Source: Acanthococcus lagerstroemiae (taxonomy: Eukaryota; Arthropoda; Insecta; Hemiptera; Eriococcidae). Taken from it: a stretch of 64,000 nucleotides of DNA. The notes under the pieces are model-generated. The model ran no database searches. It saw nothing but the letters and a program-made list of their open reading frames with translations, and was not told where the DNA came from. Position 1 is the stretch's first letter. Each line of letters starts with the position of its first letter. Both the position numbers and the translations under genes were made by a program. The stretch is from positions 38,833,574-38,897,573 of the forward strand of contig CM063114.1 of NCBI GenBank assembly GCA_031841125.1. Reading direction: 5' to 3'. This document shows, piece by piece, positions 12,257 to 25,600 of the stretch.

Positions 12257-12639
12257 TTCACTTTACGTGGAGTAGTCTTTTCAAGAGAACACGTATAAAG
12301 ATACAGGTTAAGATCAATGAGCATTCCCTTACACTGACCTCCCCCAGGGTATTTCTGATTCCCTCGACAAACAGCCTCCTCCATTTATACGTCTTTGGGA
12401 GTCATCATTGCATTTAAAACATCACAACCGTCAAAACATGAAAAATTTCTTCAAATCTTCGGATACATACTATTCGTAAAAACGGCTAACATAAAGAAAC
12501 GAAAATAATTTTTTACAGCTATCAACGTACAGGAATTAATGATTGATAAAAAGCTTAAAAGTATACACTTAGTTATAAAACAAATGAGACGATTTCATAA
12601 AAATCACGAAAGAAGATTCTAATGCCGACAGACAGTCGA

Positions 12640-13600
12640 TTATGATTCCTGATCGGCGACTGCATCACCATCTGTATCGATTTGTTTCATCTGTAACAAG
12701 TGAACGTCTAATATTACGAAGGCTCGCAACACGAATACGACTGACACATCGAACGAGAGTTTTACTTACGATATCAAATACGTCGGAAAAGTCAAATGCC
12801 AGTAGTTCGTCTGTGAAACGCAAAACTACTTTGCCCTCGGATCCCCATGCATCATTGTTTGGGAAGGTGATACAGTCTCCTTCATTCTGAAACAAAGTAC
12901 ACCAATGGTCATTGTAACGACAGCATATCACAATATGTTACTACTTACCCATAAGTACTGAGTGAATCTGAAAACCAGAGAGTAACTCAGGTCAATGAGA
13001 TTTGCAAACATTCAACTTTTTCAATTTCGTGTCTTTATTCGTATTCAAAAGCATACATCTAAAAATCATAAATAGGTCCTGACTCGGTTCCAGAATTCGA
13101 ACACCAACACAATCAAATGTCCTCAAATTTTTGATCACTCGCATAATTTACTCCGTGTACTCATTAGCAACAAAAACGTTCAACACTTACAATCACCACA
13201 CTATCCCGGACGATATCGGCTCTATACAACGACGGTATTTCGGGAGTCGAGAATTCAACGAAAGCGGAAGCGGTGTCTGTTTCTGGATCGTAGTTCTTCA
13301 CCACCTTCACAACACCTGGGTAGTCGACGGCAGTATCCCCCTCTATCACTTGCAGCATGGCCGAGTTCTGGAACACGGTTTCGCTTTCGTTTTCCAAATA
13401 ATCGAGATCTTCCATAGCATCCTCGATACCCTGTTCGTCGACATAATAATCTTCTGCATTGTCATCACCCTGGCCATAATATTCGTCGTAGTTTTCATCT
13501 TCGGCAGCTGAGTCACCGTCCTCGTCTTCTTCATCATTGTGTTCTCCTTGGGAAGAGGCAGTTTCATTTACTCGACTAGGGTTATTTTGTTCTTCGCTCG
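12640..13600 (-). CDS. Nup358: Nup358 exons 25-28: acidic tract and degenerate fifth RanBD-like C-terminus
   Basis: Exon 25 (13600-13191) encodes an Asp/Glu/Tyr-rich tract, then YPGVVKVVKNYDPETDTAS and AFVEFSTPEIPSLYRADIV. After a 9-nt exon 26 (12957-12949, YLW), exon 27 (12886-12770) gives NDAWGSEGKVVLRFTDEL and LAFDFSDVFDI. Exon 28 ends MKQIDTDGDAVADQES and stop. Pieces match a RanBD in order: GVG-LKILKN-PET, then VRFKTEE-A-F---F. The conserved TGEE, RRDQV and W-x-W are lost. Exon 26 is ambiguous: the nearer acceptor (after attcactcag) keeps frame, while the acceptor 10 bases earlier in the transcript (exon to 12967) would break it. Confidence 0.8.
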
Positions 13601-16600
13601 CTGTACATACCATTGTTTCATTAAAAAAATTAATTGTCGCAGATAGAAATTATGAAAAACATTTCTTTCTTGAAATCTCAAAAGGTTACACAAAAGCTAT
13701 AATAAGTCAGCTGTTAAGACCAAGACTAATATTCCTGCCAGATCAAAAATTTGAGGACAGTTGATAGCGACGAAATCGAAATACGATTTCCATACTATAA
13801 AATAACAGGGCGGTACTGGAAGAAGAGTCGGAAAGCAATCATAACTACATCACCTTTGCTGAGGCAAGAGAGATAGTGGTCGCTGCTCCAAGGAAGCTGG
13901 GAAGACGGGTGACTAGCAAGCTGGACAAAGACAAGCTAGAGGCAGCTTTGCTAGTCAGCAGATCCGGGGCAGAGAAGAAGCGGCGGAGAATCTACACTGA
14001 AGAGCAACCGCCGCTTGCGACGCCGCAATGCTCTACCGTGATCCACCGAGGCAAGAGAGGAGAGATAATATTGGTAGACTACGGACACTGCCCATCTGAA
14101 GTTCGAGGCCGACCGGGGTCGCGGAATACCAGCGCGCTCGGAGAAGCCTGAAAGCTGCGATCAGAAACAGCAAGCTGAGATGCTGGGGAGAACTGTGCAG
14201 TCAGGTGGAGAAAGACCCCTTTGGAAAACCCTATCGGTTACTGATGAAGAAGGTTGGAGGCCCTCCCATAACCGAGCGTACAGAGTCGGCACTGTGGAAC
14301 GAATTGCGGACCATCTATTTCCGCAGCGCTCAGCACTAGTGGACCGAACAAAAGCAAAGAAGACACCGGGACCAGATCGGATACCAGTGTGTGGTACGTC
14401 ATCCATCAGGCGGACCCGGGAATACTAGCTGCAGTCTTCCATGCAAGCATTACGCGGAGCAGTATTTCCAGCCCGATGGAAGATCACCTGGTACTGTTGT
14501 CAAGGCCAGGAAACCAGTTAGCGGGCTAGCGTCATTACGGCCGTTGTGTTTGCTTGATACTGTAGGCAAGATTTTCGAGCGGATCATCCCAAACAAGCTG
14601 CGCTACGGGCAAAGCGGGATATAGGCAATCCACGCCTCGCATGTGGGAAGAGTGGCTCTCCCGCAGTATCAAGGGGGGAGTAGACCCGTCTGCTAGTCAT
14701 AACCTTGACGCGTGATTGGGTGGACGCCATGGCCAGATGAACATATAGCCGAGAGCCCGCAGTGCTTCAACTGCGCTGGAGGAGGACGAGATGATGATGC
14801 CTGGCACACACTGTTCGAACCCAGAAAGGGAAGAAGCGGCAGCCGCCTTCCGAAACGCGGGCGTTGAGCCGCTTACACCCGAAAACCCGGTCCCGATAAT
14901 GCTAAAGAGTAGAGCAGGATTGGATCAGGTAGCGTAGCAGCTTTGGTCAAGAAGACACTGAGCCGCAAGATGGACATGGAGTGGCAAAGACAAAAGCAGT
15001 GGTCACAGCACCCAATGCCGGCACTCGCCATCCCACCAACATCGTCAACAACGACGATGTCGCTGCTGCAGACAGAAGAAGAGGAAGATCCGGCGCAACT
15101 CAACACTGAAGAAGACGAATAAGACGCCGGAGATTCGCCGCCAAGAAGAGGCGAGAGAAGAAATGGAGGAGACCTGTCTACCTCAAAGTATTTCTCCCTA
15201 TCCTAACGCAGGCCCAATCGGGGTGATTCCTTGATAGGGGGTGCGGTGTCCCAGGGTCAATTTGACGTGCGTGTACCGCCATACACCCCACTATCACTGA
15301 AATACTAGAAAATAAACCGAAACCAACCTTCGGAGATTTGAGAAATACAATCGTTGACTTTATCCCGGAAAGTATTCGTGATTTCTTCAGTTTTAAAACG
15401 GGCTGCCAGTTTTTCTAGCACAGGTTCATCGCTTTCCTCGGTCATGTTCATGCCGAACCAGCACCAGCTGTTTTTACTAGTAGATAAAGGCTGTAAGTTT
15501 AACAACGGCGTGATTCGTTGATTCAGCACCACTTTGTGAACCTGCAAAAAGTTTCTGATATTATAACGTGAAATAAAAAGTAAAGAATCGGCAACCGTGT
15601 GAGGAATGGGTGAATCGGCCACGCGATTCAGTTTTCATCATTTCATTTCAGTAAAACACGTATGACTTGTTCTACAGCAGTCTGATTAAACAGTTCCACT
15701 TGAATTTGCAGAAAGTATTGCATACCTGATCTCTTCGGAGTAACAATCGGTACGACTTTTGTTCGGGATGGTACAAAATTTTCAGCACGCCGACTCCTCT
15801 TTCTTTCCATTCTTTTTTATCTTCATCAAAACGGAACAGCTTGGAGCGTTCGTGAAACACTATAATGAATCATTTAATGTAGATTTCCAATTCATGTATC
15901 GCAAGTATTCGAAAGACAGCGAATACGAACACAAAAATAACTAAATCAATAAACATGAACGGGTCTTAATTTAAATGTGTGATATCCCAGAACGGCCTCT
16001 GTCCACTTTTTAAAACTTTACTGGAGAATCGTGGTACTCTTGCATCATATACAAATATATCGATGGTCTCATGCACAATGTGCACAAGTGACATTTTTTA
16101 TGAAATCAAGTTAAACAGAGGAAAATGTAGTTCATAGTTAGTTCTTTCCTCATGCAACGTCCAAACTAGTAATTATTTTATTTTTGCCACGTTATACTAT
16201 AGCACTTCACATAAGTGATAAGTGTTGAAATGATTCTGCCTGTGGTGCACACACGTGTAATGAGTTACTTAACACATTTGGCGTGGAAGTTTTGAATGAA
16301 TTGGTGTGCACAATTGTGAGAAGTGAAAACTTATCACATCTGGCACCGAGTGGAACACGTATTAACTGCAAAGTGAGAATTCAGATATCACTCCAGCTCG
16401 CTGAGTTTTCGAGTTTTGAAGAATTGTTTGGTCCAGACCGTAGCGAGCGCATTCGAAATCATAAAAAAGGGGTGAGTAAAAGAATCGCGTGTATTAACTG
16501 ACCGAATAGTAGAAGTAGGTCTTATCGAGAGTGCTAAAACATATACTAAAGCTGATGTCCTGCCCGGCTGATTGAGGGAGAAAATGGACAGTGAATAAGA

Positions 16601-19600
16601 GATAAAGAAGATTGTGACTTTGAAAAGTGAGGGAAGGAGATTAATGGTCGCTAACGCACATATCCCGTCTTCTTATTGCTGTACTTAATCCGCGAAAATA
16701 CATTTTGAAATGCACCTTTCAAGTTTTTGTGGTGGTGGTGAGGGGGGGGTCGATCTTCCTTTTCCCTCCCTCAGTCCTATTCCGGTGTATTAAACGCAGC
16801 ATCCCGGCCTTGGATTTATTATAGTAACGGTGATAGACCTTCAAATATCCTGATCGGTAACTCGTACTTTACCTAGTCGCTTTCACCGTGAATAGTCCAG
16901 TCAAATTAGCATTTGAACTGCAAAAAAATTGCGATCAGCGGATTACTGTGCAGACTGACCCACTGAATGACCTACATAAGACCCATCCTCTCGACTGGTG
17001 TGCGTTTTCCACCACGATAGCAAATGTGCCCCTTTATCAGTATTTTCCAAATAATTCGAAAAATATGAATAATATTGAAATAGTTCACGGAATCAAAATT
17101 ACGATTATTGAAATTTCCAACAAAATGACACCAAATATGATGCCTTTGACTAAAGGGAAGCGCCACGGGGCAACTCAAAAAGGAAATATTTCAAATTTTC
17201 GTTTTTTCTTACCGAGTAAATGGAAATTATGTGAGGTAAGGGAAGCATCCTTCCTACTAAAAAAGATTTTGTTTACAATGCTCTATTAAATGATAACGCA
17301 CCGAATATAATGGGTACCACCACAGATGGTCAAAAGTACGGTTTGCAGATACTTCTTAAATTGTATGATATATTCACATAAACGCGGAGAAAACAGGAAC
17401 TCTACGTTACCGATCGCCCCATTGTGGTTCCAGTTATGTTGGGGGCATCATGTTTTGTATTATTTTGTAAGAAATTATGCACAGAATTCATTTAGTCTGA
17501 TAAATATTTCTTGTATCTCGCGTAATTTTTCACTTATTTGAAGGGGAAAAAAATGATGGAAAAATATTTCCTGGTATCTCGACTAGTACTTACGTCTCTC
17601 CATTTTTCTCCCTCTTGCGCAGATCTTTTCATTTCTGAGAAGGATTTACACTTTGTATCCTCCATTATCTGCTCTTCATAGCTCAATCTTTGCCTTCCCT
17701 TTCAGTTCTTTCCCTCAACCATTCCCTCTAGTAACAATAACAATATCCCTAGATATCTTGGACATTATGACTTACCATTTCAACTCTTCACTTTATAATT
17801 ATACTCAAAATTTCTCTTTCTCTCCCTTTTCGCTTCAATACTTCCTCATCCCTGATTTTTTCTATCTATTTGATTTTCGACATTCTCGGGTAACACCACA
17901 TTTCAAAAGCTTCTATACTTTCCTTTTTTGTGTTCCTGTTGTCCAGGTCTCACATTTATACAATGCTATACTCCAAATATACGTTCGAAGAAATCTCAGT
18001 ATCATTTCCAAATCTATTTGCCATAATTACCTATGTCTCCTAAAAAAAAAAAAAGCTCTCTTAGCTTGTTCTATTCTACTCCCCTTTCTGTTTTATTTTT
18101 CTATCTTACATTACCAGACTATCCAAGTATTTAAATTCCTTAACCTGCTTTATTTTTTCATCTCCTATTTCCATATTATTTTATTGAATGTCGTTCTCCT
18201 CCACTGATTACCTTACTTTTGTTTCATTCTTATTGATCTTCATTTTATAATTTATTTTCCAACTTTTTCAACGTTTTCTTTAGTTCTTTTATACTTCCTT
18301 CCATTATTACAATGTCATCTGCAAACTTCTTATGTTATCATTCTAACCATCTCCTCTTGAATTTTCGCACCTGATTTCCTTTTATTCATTTCTTCAGTTA
18401 AATAGGATAAACAGTATCTACTGGTGACAAACAGCAACCTTGTCTCACCTCTTTTTGAATTTTCGCTTCCCCCTACTTCATCTTCTATTTGTATTTGAGC
18501 CCTTTGATCCTCATATATAAGCAGCATGGCTAGTTCAAGTAATGCCTACAAATCGGTTCTCAGTATTTCAAAAAGAAGGGGGGGGGGGTTTCAACTTACT
18601 AATTTAAATATTTCTATGAGACATTACCCAGCAATATTCATTGTAAAATGATGAAGAAATAATGTTTCAGATATAATGTTCATAAAATCGGTGCTTTTAT
18701 TTGTGCACAAATGTGACAAGTGCCTGTTTCTTCGTGCCAAATGTAATAAGTTCCGTTTTTTTTCTTTTAAATCATAGATGTAAGATGTAGGAATACTATG
18801 CACATTGTGCAGAAAACCATCGATATGTCCACCAGGGACACTTACGTTAATTAACAGAACACTACCTGAATATCAGCAGGTTGACAGTGTACGAATGTAT
18901 GTACATACGAGTATAGGTATCTTCCACCAGATGACGCTATTTAAAACAAGTTTTGAGAAAGAAAAAAAAATGGACATAGGCCGTTTTGAAATATTGCTCC
19001 TTAAATTCTTTTCCTTTGGTACACGCTTGAAATACGCGAATTCCATCACAATATTGTTTCTGGCACAGGTAGGTTAGGCACCAGGTAATAAGCGAACACT
19101 ATAAATAGGTACCTATTTCTTCTTCCTCTTCTCCAGTTTTGGTTTCGACAATTTCGGGTAAAGGAACTACGGGTTCGAAGTAAGGATCGTGATCATTGGT
19201 AACGACGCTGGAATCTTTCTCATCATCACTGGCTTCATCTTCTGCGGTTGCCTTAGGTGGTGAAGCGAGATTCGGTGTAAACATATTTCCAAACTTGAAC
19301 TCTCCTTTATTTAACCATGACGAATCGCCAGTACCTACGCGAAATAATACTAATTAGCGATCACAGTTCATAGTTTTTTAATGGAATTTAGATCAGTTTT
19401 TGAATTTTAAATTGGATCAATCTGCGACGATTTCATGCAAAATGAGGTATTGTTAAAATTCAATATCAGTGTTACTAAGTAATGACTAAATCAGGGAAGT
19501 TTTGTGGGTTCGTCAAGAAATCACAAATACCAACACTACAAGTTTGACTGAATGTTACAAGTCAGTTTGGAAATTTATTACTAACACATCAACTATGTGA

Positions 19601-22600
19601 TTTTGATGAGGATTTGCTGACAGGTCAATTACCATAATTCAAGTCTGACAACTAGGGATGGTAAAATCCTTTGACATTTTTATTGAACAAATAATTTAGA
19701 TCATACATATTATTAATATCAGACGTGATATCACAATAAAAAAGTGTAATTTGTGATCTAAATGATTGGGATGACCAGATAATGGGAACCATACCACTGC
19801 TCAATACCATGCTCCATTCAAGGGATCAAATAAATTTAAAAAAAAAACGTTTTCATTTCCTCAATGTTATCCTCACAATATTAAGGATTTCGATGAACAA
19901 ACAACAATCACTTATCATTTCCAGCGTCGTTAGACAAAACGATTTTTTGTCATTTTATCATAGGAGCATTTCATCTTCTTTTTTTTTTGTTATGTCCTCA
20001 GTTTGTGTTTTGTCATCTTGTTTTTTCATGGTTTTGTTAGGTCTTGACAAAATTATTTTGTCATTTTGTCTTCCTTTTTGTGTGTGTCGCTTAGAATATA
20101 GTCTACTGTCGATAGCAATGTCGCTTAGCATAATCTGTTTCCAATAATTTAATCGTTGACCAAATGTCATGAGTAGGGCTAAGAAAAATATGCTCAAAAA
20201 AGTGTAAAATATGCGCATAAAATTTGTCGCATTACTGATAAAAATATGCTAAAAATATTCTCCAAAAACCAACAATATGCCAAAATATGCTCTTGCAAAT
20301 TTGCAATATGGGTATCGAAATCAAAAAATTTTTAAAGCTCTTTCTTTCCTCTGAACATACAGAGCATTATCAACTCTACACGCGCGCACAAACTCTACAA
20401 AGTTGCATATTCATTGCTTTAATTGTTAATTCACAAGAATTATTGTGACGTGTCATAAGAAAAAGGCCTCAATGGTAATTGGACTCTGAGGCTCTTTTCT
20501 TGTGACACGCAATTCGACAGTATTGATCATTTAAAGTGAAAAAATCAGCAAATATTCTTCAAAATCATGAATTTTAGTAAAATATCATCAACTAAAATAT
20601 GCTCAGAGTCAAAATTTTCCAATTTTTGAAAAATATGCTCAGCTTATTTTACTCAAAATCTTCTGATTCGTCCAGACATCGAACACTGTTCACAGGCCCA
20701 CCTTTTGATTTGATCCAACTTTGATTTCGAAACTGATCTCATAACAATGAGGAACAATGATTTTCACTTCATACAAATTTTTACAAATATCTTTATCTTC
20801 TACACTCTTCCAAAAACCGGCATTTGTATAACTCGTCTACATGGTCATAGTAGACAGCGCGGGTGCCTTGGGACCCAAAAAGCACCCCAGAAAAAGCCAC
20901 TGCACAGGTTGAATTCTGCATTTTCGTCAACTTTCTACCACGTCTTTCTAACCACCACATTTCTCTACAGCCTTCTCACCGGCTATAAATTTACACATGT
21001 ACCGGCCTGCCCGAAAATTTCCCTGTAACTTACATGGCCAATCTGCCCCCAGAAGATTCTACTACAAGTATCAAAAATTGCAATAAATTACAAATATTTT
21101 TACCGCCGAAAATGAATTTCGATTTGTTCGCTGCATTGGAATTGAGATCATTGGACGAAGTTACTTCAGTATTCTTATCGGTCGAATTAGACTCTTTCAG
21201 TTTATCAGTCGTATGAGTTTTTAACTGGAATTCGGATTGCTTTTCACTTCGATTCTGAAACACAAAGATAAGACGAATCAGCTTAGTTATTGAGAAGCCC
21301 TGAATATGTTATTGACTCAAAGTTGATTCAAGAAGGTACTGGGAGCGCGGAGTGCCAGACTTACGTTTAGTAAATGAAACTGAAATGAGACACTGACAGA
21401 GTGCATATCAGAAGGAGCACAATTAAAGGATCAATGTATGCTAGTGAAAACCTGTGTCAGATCATAAGAAAGGTAAATTAGCCTTAAATTCGTCAGGGTT
21501 TCTCGTTTGACTGTATTCAGTTGATATTGGTGCAGATACTCGGAGACGTTCACTAAACTTCTCAATATTATTACCATTACAAGGGATTGCGAATGGTAAT
21601 ACATATCAGAAGTCTGTTAAATGAGAGGGAGGCTCCCACGTTCTTGATTTGGGCAGTTCGGGTAATTATTCGAGAGAATTTCAACTTTTCTTTTTCTATT
21701 TTGCTAGTTTGGTAATTTTTCAGATTCCTAATTGGTAAATTTGAAGACAGCCATAAGGCCTCTGCACAGCATAATACTTATTTTGTCTCAGTTCACGTTT
21801 TTTCAATTATGAGCCCCTATTTTTTAGTAGAACAAACATCAGATTATCAGATAAATGCGAATATTTTGATGTCCATCCTCCATCGTGTTAATTCATTATA
21901 AATGAGAGAGTTTCTAGATAGAAGGTCTCTGAATAAATTTTACACCTCCAATTTCATTTTATTCCAAAACTGTAGTAACCAACCGGTATTTTTGGATTGT
22001 TCTGCTAATAACTGGGAATTACTTGACAAGAAAGAAGGTCTACAAGTAGGTAGAAACATTTGAACCCCGAAAAATTTCATCTTCAAACCATCATTTCTAA
22101 TAATGTAATTCCGATTGAACTCCTTAATAAATCTGTCGTGTAAATAATATTACTCACTCACCGCCGCCACATCAGCACATAATTTTCAAAATCCCGTTAT
22201 TCAAAGGTATGCCCAAGGAGGGTATGGGGAGAAGAAACGTTTTCCCAGGCACACAGTCAGTTAGCAATATTAAAAGGTGATGGGCGCCCTTCAATTGCTC
22301 ATCAATTTCAACCTTTTCCCGATGGCCGAATATTTAAAAATTGAAAAATTGAAATCTTCATCAATAGGGTGCGCTTTGCTATATCTTTACAACCCTACCA
22401 GTTTGCAATTAGAAGGGTAATCTTTTCGACCGAAGTGAGAGGTATGAGAAAACATTCGGTTCTTTCGGGATCTTAGTTATTTTCAATGGAAATGAATATA
22501 GAGATACACTAGAACTCGGTTATAACGATGCTGTCGCTTATAACAATGAGATTTCCAAGTCCGGCCAGAAGTAACCTAAGAGAAACCATATCGGGCTGAG

Positions 22601-25600
22601 AGATATACTGATTTTAACCATGGAAAATTGAGTTTCCTTCAACATCGATATAACCGATTTCTACAGTACATAATACGAGTACACGTATACAATTGGTATT
22701 ATCTTCCGTCGCTTTTTGACAAAGGCAAGAGATAAATATACTAGGCTGGGTATTTCAGCAATTCAAAATTTTATAATTAGTAACGTGTTATCTTACATTG
22801 TTAGTACCATGCAGATTTCAAACTGTTAAATCGAGAAGGATTAGTTACATAAAAAACCTTTTTACAATGAGTATTAATTCACGTTATAAAAAAATGCATA
22901 CTACGGCACGGATACAAAATTTAATTAATAACAAGAAGATATTCGAAATACTTCAAAAGCAACGGAATAAATAAATGCATTTTAAAAAATGCCGGTATTT
23001 TAATATCAATTTCACAATAGTAGAACCGCGTAAAGAACAATTTGCTAAACTATAGATGTAAGGTCAGCAACCCGGACCGTGACAATGATATTAAATCGAC
23101 AAGAACAAAAATCAAAAACTATAATCATACTTTTAGATCTTCTTCATCACATCCAGCACAGCCTGGGCAATCATCTGAATATTTATACGCGAAATAATTG
23201 GAAGGTAACTGCAACGACTCGGCTAATTTCTTGTCATCATCAGAGACCTTGGTTTCGGATACGAATTCAACTTCATCTGTACCAATATTACCACATTAAT
23301 TTAAACTACGTTTTCAGTACAGGGTGAAAAGTAACGAAGCTATTCGCAATTGAAAAGGTCCGCCTTCGGGAATTTTAGCTATGTTTTGATAAAACATTCT
23401 TTAGGCTCAGTCTGTCCCATAACTCCATAAGAAGTATCAGACAAGTCTAGACGAGCTTGATACAGTCTTGAACAAGTCTAGAAAGAAGCTAGTCTGAGAG
23501 GGGCCTGAAGACCTTTAAAGAGTTTCGAAAAAGTCTAAAAAAGCTCTAGAAAGTATCACAGACACAAAAGTTTTAAAGAATCTCAAAGAGTCTAATGCGA
23601 GGGCTTGAAGAGCCTTAGAAAACTTCTGAACAAGTTTTGGAGGGCCTAAAGAAACTTTTAACAAGTATGGAAAAAAAATTCAAGACCCCTGGCGAGTATT
23701 AACAGGTTTCAACGTCTTACTGTAAGTCTTTAGAAGTCTCTAACAAGTCTGGGAAAGTATTTTTGGAGCAAATCTTCAATAATCGCAATTAATTTCAAAC
23801 ACGTTGAAACGAATCTTCAAAGGGCCTGGAGTCTTTGAGTTTTACAGAATCTTTTACGAGTCTACATGATCATTTATAATTAATTAAAAATACAACTGTT
23901 GGAAAGTAGGATAAATCATGCAGGAAAATAATAAAATCCAACTCACCAGATGAAGTTGAAGAATCTCTGTTGATGTTCGCTTCTTTCAACTTATTCTGCA
24001 ACGCAAAAACATCTCAAATGAGTCTTTTCAAATATTCTAAGCTCGAGGGTCATAAAAATGTAATTACAAATCTTCATTTAACAGAAAGGGCATGCAGTTA
24101 TTCGTCCATCGGATTTCCCAAGAACAATATCATGCAAATATTATTTACAAATAACAAACTTCCTGTTTGTTACATTAATCAAGATGAGTACCCTAGGGTC
24201 TCCGCGAGATTATAAGCACAAAACTACACTAAAGCATTACGAATAGTAGACCACTCTAGACATCTTACATGACCTATCGACGCTCCTGGTTTTTCTTAAC
24301 AGATAAAATTTTACACTCACCAACACGCTGTCGACTGCGGATTTGAACGCAGCTGCAGTATCGCGACTATTAAACGTCAAACGAAACTTCTCGTTAACGA
24401 TTTCACCTTCAGAAAAATCGGCGGCATTCCATATCCAAGAATACTGATCGTGTTCGACGAATTCGACCTCATCGTGCAAGTAATGATGCAAACACACCAC
24501 TTCACCCGGCTCTCTAATCATTAATAACCTGAAAAATTCAACGTTTGACTCGCAACAGCCTGACGTACAATGTGACCCAATTCTTCCCCATAAAAATTTT
24601 GCGCATTTCCACTGCAATGGTTAAATTTGATTCAATATTCTTCAGCGGACTTCCGAGTTTCCTCCGTCCTCTTTCAATGGGAAACAGAAGTTTCCATTCA
24701 AATGCGACAGGAGGTATGTTGGGCAATCACACACAATCAAATAACGAAGCAATTCCACCGAATACACTCGATTTCATGCGTAAATAAGATGCCACAGAGG
24801 ATCTGTATAGCGAACAGAGTAACGTACCTGTATTTACCGCTTCGGCTGTTTTCTATAATCCGAATATCGCCAACACCGCGTGCATTCCATTCGGCAGAAT
24901 CGCAACGGAACAACATAGCTGGCGATTCGAACAACAGAATATCGTTCTCGTCTCTCACTAACAGAGGGACCCTTTCACACCACCGAGTCGAATCCTAATA
25001 GAAATTACCAGTGTAATTCGTTTTAGTAATACAGATCACAGGCTAGGTAACACTCAGAAGACACTTCCATCAACTCGCTCTGATTCACACACCACCGCGC
25101 GGTCCATCAACACAGATCAGCATTCTTCTCGATAGTACGTTATGTCTAATTTACTCTGAAAATGTACATTTACTGAGAAGTTTCGCTGATGCGCGTGCAG
25201 GAAGTGTACAGGAACACAACAACTGTTTACTAATATGTGTGAGTTAGTACTAAGCTCTAAGCTATAATGAAATGAGAAAACTCCTACACCGATACAAGTT
25301 CATATTTGAGGAAGCGATTTTCAAAAGCCGCGAGCTGATACTTCCAGCATTCGCAAGTTACTACACTGGTAGACTGAAGCTAGTGCACAACTTCCAGCTC
25401 TAGAGTGATGACTGTTCCACGTACCTGTACAGTTTCGACGCTTTTGGCAAGTGATTCGAACGTCGGAGCTGACGCTGCTTCCTGGTCGCCCATATTGAAA
25501 GAGAAAGACTTAAATGCACCTGAAAACAAATCACATTAATCATCATAATTACACGGAATTAACAATCGAAGTATCATGTAATGTACACTGCATTTGTAAA

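Noticed and set aside
12665..12931. A stand-alone 88-codon minus-strand gene
   Set aside because: The frame runs through two introns; its parts are exon 27 and flanking intron of Nup358.
16888..17289. 133-codon plus-strand frame as a gene
   Set aside because: No family resemblance, lies in a Nup358 intron beside mobile DNA, and no splice or start context supports it.
17653..18207. 184-codon plus-strand reading frame rich in Phe, Leu and Ser
   Set aside because: It is antisense to a recognisable LINE reverse transcriptase on the minus strand.
25425..25520. A second frameshift in Nup358 exon 16, since another frame reads AFKSFSFN, which looks FG-like, before a run of t bases
   Set aside because: The gtttgt donor of exon 15 puts exon 16 in the downstream frame without any indel, and that donor type is used elsewhere in the window. 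Not fully excluded.
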